Shown in pieces: positions 55,023-64,000 of a stretch of 64,000 bases of DNA. The notes under the pieces were generated by a model. It was not told where the DNA came from. It was given only the letters and a program-made list of their open reading frames with translations, and made no database searches. The DNA lies in contig OW387147.1 in the NCBI GenBank assembly GCA_936440205.1, positions 45,007,627 through 45,071,626 of the forward strand, in the 5' to 3' direction. This DNA is from Lepidonotus clava. Lineage: Eukaryota > Annelida > Polychaeta > Phyllodocida > Polynoidae. Each line of letters opens with the position of its first letter. Within the stretch, counting starts at the first letter, position 1. A program made the position numbers and the translations under genes.

Positions 55023-56358
55023 ACTACCTAGGCCCTGTCCGCATACACAAGGCTAATCCTGTATTCAGTGTGGCCGCCCGGTAGGCTTGTTCTCTCTCCG
55101 GATAATGCCATATCCCACCCCATGGGCCTGGTAGGGGCTGTAAATAATATATACCCCCACCTCCACACCATCCCTCTCCTGGTCCTATTCCCTCCCCGGG
55201 GGGTTAGGGCCCTCATGGGGGCACAAATAATTCATTTCCATCTGAAAAGGAAGCTATCGAAACATATGTTGTGTTACACTGACGATGTGGTGAAGAAAGT
55301 ATTCAGTTCTTTGCAATGTTAATAAATGGGTTTCAAGATTTTTGAAAATTTAATATGTAGGCCTATAGGGCTTAAAACTAATGTTCCCCGGATCCTGAAA
55401 AACCTTAGTAGAACCAAATAACAAATGGACGATGATTATGATATAAGAAGTATCAGAGGATGTCTCTGTTCCAAATCCTCTTAGCTGGCCTGGAAGAAAA
55501 AAAAGTTCAAAATTAGTCTCCTCATCTGGGATATTCTTCATTATGAAACTCAATCCAACAAAAGTCTTGGATAAACTGCCTCATTTTGCACTTTGATCTA
55601 TAAACGTTGCATTGCATAAGTGAAATTAAATTGTTATATTACCAACGACTTAGTCAAAATCTCATGTTTTACGCTGCCTGTGGCAGCAAACTTTTCCATG
55701 CTTATCTAAGAGAGCTTGAAAATATCCTCTGCCCTTACTCAGATGACTTAATAACCATCTGATCTACCATGACTAAATAATTCTATATATAGAAGTGGTT
55801 CTACATATGAGGGGAATACCCCAACCAGGAAGCCAAAGACTGCTTTGCATCAAGACTTGGTTTCATACATAATCTTTTCAAAGAAATTGGGTCATGTAAA
55901 AACAACAATTATGACGAATACCTCAAAAGCCGGTTACTGCTGCTTTTACGTAGCTGCTGTTTGCAATAGGGGAAAAACCAGACAGAACTAAGACTTTTTT
56001 CGTGGCAAATTAAATAAGGGACGTTAAAAAATCGATATTTGATATGTTTTTTATCTGTGAAATGATTTGATTGAAAGTGAGAAACACTAAGCGAAAAAAA
56101 GCAGCTCGGTGGGAATTTAGGTCACAAGAGACGGGGCATTCCTGTCTCAATTATACATCATCTTCCGAAGACCCAAGCAATTGACATTAGACAAAAACAA
56201 CTCTCCAACATCAAAGAGGCATAGACAATGCCTTGGTGTCCAATGTCCATTAGATCGGGAGAACGTGCCCGATGCTGGAGCCCCCTTGAGAGAGAGCCGA
56301 GGCTGGATCTTCACAGGACACAGGACATGACTGGTAGGAAGGTACAGGGAGCATTGTG
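55023..56358. other. Intergenic, no gene supported
   Basis: AT-rich; nothing recognised. Confidence 0.5.
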
Positions 56359-56362
56359 TTAA

Positions 56363-56923
56363 AGGGAGGGGTCAGTGAATATAAAACAATGTATTTTCGT
56401 GATCCTTATTGTGCAGGAAGCCTTCATGCCAAATTTTAGATCAATATACATAATACTTTCGATTTTATGTGCATTTTTCTAACTTTGAAGAACTGGTCCC
56501 TTAATGCACCTGGTGCACCTTGCACAGTGCATGAATCTGTGTGTGACGTCACAAACAGATGACATTAAATTTTTAAAATGCAGAAATAACATTTCCCATA
56601 TGTTGTAATGTTTTTTCCTCAACCCTATAATGTTTAAAACCATAAAATAAACTTATTTATGGAAAAAATTTGCATTCCAATGCATTTTTAAGAAATTTTA
56701 TTTTTCAAAATTTGAAAATAACGTCTTTTTTGTGTGACGTCACACACAGACTTGTGTTTTACAAAGGATCAGAGGAATAAGATGTTTCATTAGGATTAGA
56801 CCATGTTTTTCACATGAAGGAGTCAATCAATGGGATTAAAAGTTGCCATATTCCTAAATTAGCATTTCATCTACCATTTAAAGGATAAAATAATCAGAAT
56901 TGAAATTTCACCGGCCCCTCTCT
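56363..56923. mobile_element. 561-bp MITE flanked by TTAA (piggyBac-type target)
   Basis: TTAA at 56359-56362 and 56924-56927 flanks inverted ends AGGGAGGGGTCAGTGAA and AGAGAGGGGCCGGTGAA. The interior carries two GTGTGACGTCACA palindromes about 190 bp apart. TTAA duplication is the hallmark of piggyBac; the terminal bases are not the classical CCC, so the superfamily call is inference. Confidence 0.85.
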
Positions 56924-57086
56924 TTAACTCTTTTCTTTATTACCCGACGAGTGGTATGTATAATGGGCAATGCGTAGTGACAGGCTGTATGTACCGCTCC
57001 TTGTTATGGCTTGTATTCATGGTTTACAACAGTATTTTGTATTTTGTTTGGGTGATAACATATAGAAGACCCTTAGGGGATATCCT

Positions 57087-57173
57087 TGGGTGTACGGATG
57101 GACCTCCGGGTGCAGGACGGCCCGCAGGCTTCGCCCTTGGGATGTCCTGCGCCCTCAGGTCAGTCCGAACACC
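57087..57173. repeat. Hairpin element with a GGCTTCGCCC tip
   Basis: Arms GGGTGTACGGATGGACCT and AGGTCAGTCCGAACACCC, inner GCAGGAC/GTCCTGC, and a tip reading AGGGCGAAGCCT on the minus strand, as in 66-180. Arms unrelated to that copy. Confidence 0.75.
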
Positions 57174-57351
57174 CTCAGACGTCCCCAGCGGGTCTTCTTA
57201 TATTAATATAAACTATAGATTTGAGATTAGAGTACTAGATCTTCTTTAACAAAATTACTTAATGCGTTTACTAAATAGAGTTTAGTTAAATCATTGTCTT
57301 ATAATTATGATTATGTTCTGAATCACTAGGAGAGATCATTGAACTTTAAAT

Positions 57352-57562
57352 GATGATGATGATGTGTTGGAGTTTAAGGTCTACTCAACAATTTTTCACC
57401 TATATCAAGACCAACTCCTGCATTTGACTGCCAATTGGCTGACCAAATCTATGGGGGTGAGAACGATGGCAAGGCAAGGTAGTGTAGCCAGCACAGCCAA
57501 GACTCGAACCCGGGCCAGCCAAGTCAGAGGCGAGCACCCTACCCACTACACTATCCCACCCC
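57352..57562 (-). mobile_element. SINE family S, best copy with tRNA-like head
   Basis: On the minus strand the head has an A box (GATAGTGTAGTGGG) and a B box (GGGTTCGAGTC), then the body CTTGCCATCGTTCTC, and the 3' part GACCTTAAACTCCAACAC ending in (CATCAT)n. Copies at 12740, 40045 and 41333-42005. Confidence 0.85.
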
Positions 57563-58029
57563 CCTTAACTTTAAATGGGATAGAAAGAAAAGTGGGATTT
57601 GATATTAAGATCTTGGTTCTATGACGTATGGAAAAGAATTGTTAATTTAAATAAACTGGTAATTTATCAATAGCCATTTAATTCCCAAGGCTACGTTCGG
57701 GGCGGTTAGCGATCTTGTTGCAGTGTGTTCCTTTATCCGAGAGAGTCATTTAATCAATACGAAAATCTTTAACTTTCGAAGATACACTTTAAAAAAAAGA
57801 AGAAGAAAAACCTTCTTTAAAGAAAGAAAAAACAAAAACAAAAAAACTAAACATTTCAGTTTACACCCAGTCCTCCATAATGAGACCCCTCACTCGGTCG
57901 TTCCACTGGTCACGGCGATCAGTCGTCCACCCCTCACCAAGCCTCCTCCTCGCCGGGAACAAGCCGTGAAGCCTCAGCGTCTCACTCAGCGTCTCATAAA
58001 TACAGACGAGCGTCCCCCAAATACCACTA
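57563..58029. other. Intergenic, no gene supported
   Basis: A-rich patch 57790-57850; nothing else. Confidence 0.5.
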
Positions 58030-58131
58030 CTACCCCACTACTACCCCTCTACCCCTCTACCCCTCTACCCCTCTACCCCTCTACCCCTCTACCCCTCTAC
58101 CCCTACTACCCCTACTACCCCTACTACCCAT
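58030..58131. repeat. CTCTACCC / CTACTACCC minisatellite
   Basis: About ten tandem units of 8-9 bp lying directly against the MITE that follows. Confidence 0.95.
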
Positions 58132-58133
58132 CT

Positions 58134-58459
58134 AGTGGCTGGAATCCACTATACAATTTTACTCGCAATTTCCAGAATCGCGAGTACGAATACTGGCACA
58201 TTACAGAGGTGTCATCAGTGGCAGAATAGCTGCTAATAGAAAGGGGGCAGGGGGGGGGGGAAGGACAAATTTGGAGATTTCTACATTAAAAGAATCTAAT
58301 TTTGGCCAAAATCTAAATCCACCGCTAGTCATATAATTATCATTAAATTCTCTCTCTAAAAAAAGAGTGTTTAATATGTGTATGGGATACCCGAATTTTG
58401 TCAATGGAAATTTGACAATAACATCATTAGTGAAAATCGCCTGGTGGAATACAGGCTTA
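58134..58459 (+). mobile_element. MITE, main family, enlarged
   Basis: Left CTGGAATCCACTATACAATT, right AAAATCGCCTGGTGGAATAC then AGGCTTA. The central 100-150 bp (58230-58370) with a G run is not found in other copies and may be an insertion. Confidence 0.8.
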
Positions 58460-59234
58460 ACCTGCAGTCCCTATTCCCAGCATTGAGCCTGGCTTCGGGC
58501 CCAGGCCCCTCCCTAACTTCCACCCTCTCTTGATGTCTCCACTTTTATTGGTCTACACTGGACGCGAAAAGCTTTTTCTATGCCAATGTACGAGATCTCA
58601 TGGGGTCATGCGAGTGGAGATTTGTTTTTGTTCTTGCTGTCTGGTGATCGTTGATATAAAATACCACCACTCCGTGTCTGATACACGATTCTGGTTTGTT
58701 ATAGAAGAGAGGGTAGCGTTACCCTTACATGCAGGCAAAAGCAGTTTACTCGAAGAATTGAAATACTTTCATGGCCCTACAACGATGTTATTCAAAATAC
58801 CAATGGACAGAGATGCATTTCATTGAATGTCTTCGATGTCTATCGATTGGGAAATTCGCGTTTAAAATGCAAACGATCGCTTTTGACCAACATCTAGTAT
58901 GATCCGACATTTTCCAATCTATCACATTGCATGAAGGGGTCACATAAGTTCTATATTATAATCAAACTTTTTTCTTTTTATGAGGGCGCCAAACGCAAAG
59001 TAAAACAAAACAAAAACATTTTGAAGGCTCAAATAACTATTAACTTTGGCACTCTAAGCTCATTTTGTTAGTTTTATTTAATAAATGGCCAGGATCACAT
59101 ATTAGTTAAGTATAGACATGTAGAGTATGTTAAATATCATTAGGAAGGTTACAATTTGCTTTCAAATGTCATATAGGACACATATGGTTCCATGCAATTA
59201 ATGTTTTCAAGAAATCAAGCAAAGTCAACAGGGT
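58460..59234. other. No gene supported; decayed MITE interior near 59120-59190
   Basis: The frame at 58530-58826 has no recognised family. TATCATTAGGAAGGTTACAA near 59130 resembles the MITE interior without ends. Confidence 0.4.
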
Positions 59235-59395
59235 AAAAGTGTAGGGGTATGGTCTCTACCTTCTCATGGATTCAATCAATTCATAGATATGATCATCAAA
59301 ACTAAAGAATTGACAAAACCCTTGTTCTCGCCGTGATATAACCATAGATGTTGATACGGCGTTGAACACCAATAACCAACCAACCAACCAAAGTT
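59235..59395 (+). mobile_element. SINE or retroposon 3' end with (AACC)n tail
   Basis: CTCGCCGTGATATAACC, GTTGATACGGCGTTGAACAC and CAATAACCAACCAACCAACC are the 3' signature of molluscan SINEs as I know them. No polymerase III boxes are visible upstream; a truncated copy. Confidence 0.7.
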
Positions 59396-60566
59396 GACAG
59401 CATCTAAGTCAATCTAAATTTAAGAATTCAGGCTTCAGTCAAGCATTCCTCATTATTTATGGTTAACAACACATAATTTATAACACAAGATCCTTTCAGT
59501 ATAGTTCTAGTAAAAGAGAAAACCTAGCTCCGGCTCGTAGTGTGTCTGTGTATTGATTCCAGCCATGTCCTCGTAAGTGAATCATCATAAATAACTCGGG
59601 GATGGGGCTGTCCGGAATACACGTCGGGTCGTGTATCGATGTCCCCATGATAGATGTGGTCACAGCCGGCTAGTGTGGGGGATACCCGCATATCTATGTC
59701 ACCTAGGGGGTGGGGGTGGGGGCGGGGGGAGGGAGCAGGGCGGACTGGGGAGGTTGGCTACTATTGTATGTACACATATATGTGAAAATGGTTAATAAAC
59801 AAATAAACAAATACATATTTTTATTGACAATTCTCTTCCTAAGTACTTTAAGTTTTTGATGCGAATATGGCTACATATAATTAGTTGTATACCATTTAGA
59901 ATTTAAAGTATGACACATTTTGTGTCACACTCATTTCCCGTGTTAGTCATACATAGCATTTTTATACTTCGTGCTACTCACGTCCTTTTATCAACTATAA
60001 TGATATACATAACGAAGCATATCAATGTTATGAACTCCACTTTATCATTCGGCATTGTTTTACGAGAACAGCAATTGCTACATTGAACTGTTTGAACTGG
60101 TACAACTTACAACTCCTAGCAACTAACTTCATAATTTCATTGTAAAGAAATACTAAATAATAATACTGATCAATGTATGTATTCCATTACTATAATATTG
60201 TAAAATATTTAAGAATAGATGTATCTGAATACAACAAGTAAAATATTATAGAAAAAGAAACGACTCCAAATTATTGCATGCTACGAATAAAACATTTATG
60301 TATAATTTTAGATGCTACGACGAACGGAAAAATGCTTGCCTTATAAACCACTCATCTTAGTGTATTCCTTCCTCATCTAATTTCCCCTCCCAGTTTACCT
60401 GCTATGCATACGGATAATATAGCACGGTGACCCCACTTAACTTCCCAGAATACTCGCCAGTAATTAAGGTTTGACCTTTTCACGCCTAGCCGTCACTCTG
60501 CATTATATCACTGCCTTCTGCCACGGCCGGAAAGACCGGGAACAGCCAATTTGTAGCAACTATACT
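59396..60566. other. Intergenic, mostly AT-rich
   Basis: Nothing supported. A patch at 60460-60560 (GGTTTGACCTTTTCACGCC) is more balanced and could be regulatory. Confidence 0.45.
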
Positions 60567-60741
60567 TAAAGCTGTAATCTACTATACGATTTTACTAGTG
60601 GGAATAAGGATTCATTATAAAGATTCATTATAAAGAAGGGGTTTTCAATTCTCTGTTAAATGGTGCGTAATATTCCTAATAGAAATTTAGAAATATAGTA
60701 ATTTTCTTTATTGAAAATGGCCTAGTGGAATTCAAACCTTA
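60567..60741 (+). mobile_element. MITE, main family, short complete copy
   Basis: TAAAGCTGTAATCTACTATACG and inverted TAAGGTTTGAATTCCACTAGG ends with TA flanks; an internal ATTCATTATAAAG is directly duplicated. 175 bp. Confidence 0.85.
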
Positions 60742-61184
60742 GTTTCTAATAATGCTTTGCAAAATGCGCACGATTCGTTTCTTTTGGGTTATAATAACAT
60801 GAAAGTAAAGGTTAGAAATGCAGTAAATTATGTCCGTCTCGGAAGACCACACATTTCACTGGGGCTTGTTAAAGGCTAAACAATAAAGGCCTAGTAAAAC
60901 TTAAAAGGCATTTCTTTATTTCATCAACTGACAAAGTCTCAAATAAATCCTGATATTGAAATTCATTGTACAAATCAAAGAGACACGTCCTCAGTCCCAT
61001 AATCTCTGCGGATTATCTTATCATGAAATTGAAGACATGACGACTCCAAGGATTAAATTGGATGGAGCAGCATGTCCAGCTCTGACAGTCGTGTGCTTTG
61101 ATATCACCAGTGTTTGCTGGCATGAATACAACAATTTATGATATCCAACGTTTATACCAAAAGCAGATATAACGGCTTCTGACT
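60742..61184. other. Intergenic, no feature recognised
   Basis: Nothing supported. Confidence 0.5.
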
Positions 61185-61945
61185 AATATTTGGATCAATG
61201 GTGGTAATACATGGTAGTACTATTTGGACCAAAACACAATTATGATACCAAAGTTTGGCCCAAAACACAAATACTACAGCTGGAAAAAAACACTGTTTGC
61301 ACTAAAGTAGACATTTATAGCAGCTGGTGGTGACTGTTTGGACCAAAACACAAAAGTAATGTGGTAGTTGGTGAATGCCAATACTTGGACCAAAACATTA
61401 ATTTAATGTTTGGTTATAACCAACATTTGGACCAAAGCAGGGATATAACCACTGATGATGATCAAATTTTGGACCAAAATATGGTTATAATTGCCGATGA
61501 TTACCATATTTTTGGACCAAACACAAATAAAACTGTCAATAATAAATAGCATTGGACCAAGACATCAACATAGCTGCTGATGATAACTAATGTTCGGACC
61601 AAAACATGAATATGAGGGCTGATGGTAAATTAAGTGCGGACCAAGTCACACATACAACAGCTGGAGATAACGAAACCTTGCACCAAGATATAGAAATGAT
61701 GGCTGAAGAAAACCAAACGTTGGACTAAATATTGGATATAAGGTCTGATAATAACCAAATCCCTTACAAAACATAAGAATAACTATCCATGTTTGGACCA
61801 AAACACTTATACATAACCAAAACACTTATACATAACCAACATTTGGACCAAATCTCCAATACAAAACTGGTGATAACCAACGTTTGGACCAAAATGCGGA
61901 TATAATTCCAGGAAATAATGAACATTTGGACCAAAACACGGGCAG
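61185..61945. repeat. 43-bp minisatellite with TTTGGACCAAAACAC core
   Basis: About 17 diverged units at 30-50-bp spacing (most 41-46). The consensus is TTTGGACCAAAACACNNATA, then RYNGCTGRTGATAACCAA. TTTGGTCCAAA-type cores are near-palindromes. Open frames through it are short and inconsistent. Confidence 0.9.
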
Positions 61946-62249
61946 CAATATTAACACCGGCCGACCACTCCATAATGTGTCCTTGTCAACGGGAGACAGG
62001 AGCCAAGCCCCAATCTGGGCAGGCCAATTATTACACAATGTCTGTCGCCCAGAGCAAATCAGGACTCCAAACCACAGAATCCCAACTTTTCATTCCGGTT
62101 TTCCCCTCCCCAGCTCTGAATGCCATACTAATGGCCTGGAGGCTCAGGGGAAGCCAGAACAGTGGGACGCCAGGATTTGAAATGTCCCAAATAAGATGTC
62201 AATTTAAGGATTAAGACATTGCCGCTGCCAGACTTAACTGAGGCGAATC

Positions 62250-62600
62250 GATCGGATTAAACGCGGCCGTTGTAGTGCCTAATTAGCAATGAATCACAAG
62301 TCTATTAAATTTTATTTTCTGGCAGGTGGAGGAAAAGCCTAAAAAGCACCCACCCACTGCGCAAGACGAATGATAGGCCTGCGCGCGGGCTCGACAATCT
62401 TTATCGCAATGCTTATTTATCGCCGCTTTTGTTTCCGTGGGAAGATCCCCCCTCCGCAGCTGGGGCCCGGATTATTAGTTACGGCTTTTTGTCACTTAAA
62501 AATCCATCCTCGATTCTAATCGCTCAGGGTTTACTTTTTTAACTGTCAAAATTCCAATCCGCTGGCGTTCAGGTTTGGCAGGAGACATGGAGTGATTATG
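62250..62600. promoter_or_regulatory. Candidate developmental enhancer with Su(H) and homeodomain sites
   Basis: CGGATTAAACG (Otx/Bicoid-type), CTAATTAGC (62279-62287), GACAATCTTTATCGC and CTTATTTATCGCC (two posterior-Hox-type TTTATCGC), CAGGTGG E-box, and CCGTGGGAAG, which holds the perfect Su(H) site CGTGGGAA. Balanced base composition, no repeats, no long frame. Confidence 0.45.
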
Positions 62601-63119
62601 TGGGGGAGAGTGGAGAGAGATGGGGGAGTCTCCAAGCGGAGGTCAGGTAATATTCGGAGGTATAATGGCCATGGAATTGCTGGAGGTTTGATGGATATGC
62701 GGAAATCGAAAGCTATGGTGAAGTTGCAATATTATTGGAAGTGATTCACTTTATTGGGAGTATTCGAGTCTGATATGAATCAGGAAATAAACTTATCATG
62801 GCAATGCCCTAGATTCTGCCTGCGTGAAAACAGGAGCACATATGGATTTTAAGCAAACGGGATATAAATGTTGGTTATCATTAGCACTTTGTAAAAGTCA
62901 GTCAGTCAAATGTCCGTTTTTATTGGTTTTTGAGAATGCACCAACTTTTAAATTTTGACGTTTGACAATATATATTATTTTTCAATATGAATAATGTACA
63001 TACATTAAAACGAATGAATAATGTAAACTCTAATCATTATTTCCATTGGACTTTGTGTTGAATCCATAAGGGTCTCATACTTCATATACTTAATAAACTG
63101 AGGTGTAGAACATCTAACT
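62601..63119. other. Intergenic, AT-rich
   Basis: Nothing supported. Confidence 0.5.
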
Positions 63120-63225
63120 CAACGACGGCTTGTTGTAGACTTTGAAATTTATTAAGACATTCAAAGGTGGTCGAATTTACATGTTTCGGATTTTTACATC
63201 CTTCATCAGAATTCATATACTTAAG
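63120..63225 (-). mobile_element. Retroelement 3' end with a hammerhead-like core (Penelope-type?)
   Basis: On the minus strand CTGATGA (63203-63209), a short stem GGATGTAAAAATCC and GAAAC (63183-63187) follow one another as in a hammerhead ribozyme, then AATTCGACCACC and an AATAAA. Such motifs are established in Penelope-like retroelements. Stems I and III are not convincing here. No upstream coding part was recognised. Confidence 0.4.
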
Positions 63226-64000
63226 GCGGGCATTTTGAAAATATGTAATTATTTCCTACTGCTGCATATGACAAATCAGTAATTTCAATATTGTACGTAA
63301 ATGTTAGCACTTAAATACCCTTTACCACATCCGCACAAGACTTTGTCTTTATACTAATACTATGCTGCTTTCCCCATATTTTTATTATTACTAACTGAAA
63401 TAGTTATGTGATTTTGTATTCATCTAAACGTTGTAATTGGTATGTATGCCTACATTTCAGTGTTTGGTTGACAATCGGACACTAGAACTTATAATACATG
63501 ATTAATTGTCATACAGGAAACCATCATACTCAGTATTAATCTTCTAAAATGATTGACCTATGTTTATCTAAATACTCAGGCTAATCTAATTATTAATTTT
63601 GTAAGTATGGTAAGTTGTTGTAATTGAAACACTGCTGGATTAGATTAACCAATATATCAATACTATGATATTCAATGCTCGGCTAATTATTTCTGATTTT
63701 AATTACATGAGAAGGCCACGACAGGGACATAAGCCCTGTATCAATTACAAATATGAATTTTCTTTAGGCTGGTACAGGAGATGCTCTCTTGGCTACGGAA
63801 ATTCCTATGTGGACATCTCCTAGTGGTCGTGTTTGGATTGAATGTGAAGACTAGTCCACCCACCTTTAAGTAACTCATACTGGTTCATCTTTGTTTCTTT
63901 GATGGAAGGCATTGTCCTCAATCTAGCAGTACTCACATTTAAACAATGACTGATAAAGGCTTTTGTCAATATTAGAAGTGGAGTAAACATACACATGCAG
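63226..64000. other. Intergenic, AT-rich
   Basis: Nothing supported to the window end. Confidence 0.5.

Noticed and set aside
57723-58229. 168-residue plus-strand frame
   Set aside because: Half of it is the CTCTACCC minisatellite and it runs into a MITE.
61764-62214. Open frames with repeated LDQN or FWSK residues
   Set aside because: They follow the 43-bp minisatellite and change frame with unit length.
1-64000. CRISPR array, bacterial operon or prophage
   Set aside because: The spaced repeats are minisatellites or diverged tandem arrays; nothing else is prokaryotic.

Overview
This window reads as a stretch of animal nuclear DNA, most likely from a mollusc. There are no operons, and open frames are short and scattered. 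The sequence is crowded with microsatellites, short inverted-repeat DNA transposons (MITEs) and tRNA-derived SINEs. The mollusc call is an inference from two repeat tails: a minus-strand SINE with the end ATGGCGTAAAACACCCAACA followed by (CACT)n (5120-5441), and a plus-strand element ending GGCGTTGAACACCAATAACC plus (AACC)n (59235-59395). Both resemble SINE ends I know from gastropods and bivalves. The exact species cannot be read from the sequence.

Few genes can be supported. The only complete one is a tRNA-Val(AAC) at 24682-24754 with all four arms and a T5 terminator. Two first coding exons of secreted or membrane proteins are proposed. One is on the minus strand (44353-44431, signal peptide, phase-1 donor) below a CpG-rich promoter region at 45540-45900. 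A weaker one is on the plus strand (52482-52542), directly below a textbook GC-box/CCAAT/TATA/Inr promoter. Four GC-rich, NRF1-site segments (2.1, 15.3, 16.6 and 19.6 kb) look like TATA-less promoters or enhancers; the 19.6 kb one also has two ETS sites, a YY1 site and a good splice donor. The rest appears to be intergenic or intronic.

Layout: 0-10 kb holds a hairpin element, nested MITEs, a 1.6 kb minisatellite of 52/58-bp units with higher-order structure, two copies of a SINE, a 500-bp purine tract and duplicated MITEs. 10-20 kb has a CRE/AP-1/E-box cluster, a possible conserved enhancer (12 kb), a 1.28 kb inverted-repeat element, promoters and two nested-insertion events. 20-31 kb has MITEs, microsatellites, the tRNA gene and a palindrome/tRNA-like cluster (30.1-31.0 kb). 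31-43 kb has tandem arrays, two of them split by MITEs, and a 1.0 kb inverted-repeat element with internal tandem units. 43-53 kb has the two candidate gene starts and candidate homeodomain-type enhancers. 53-64 kb has dispersed repeats, a TTAA-flanked MITE, a second hairpin element, a 43-bp minisatellite, a candidate enhancer with an Su(H) site, and a retroelement 3' end with a hammerhead-like core.

The dominant theme is one MITE family with ends like CTGTATTCCACTAGGCGATT, seen about sixteen times in many states of decay, whose copies serve as landing pads for other elements. Scattered CTCF-type motifs (16.6, 17.9, 19.6, 25.5, 54.7 kb) suggest that chromatin-boundary function may be present.
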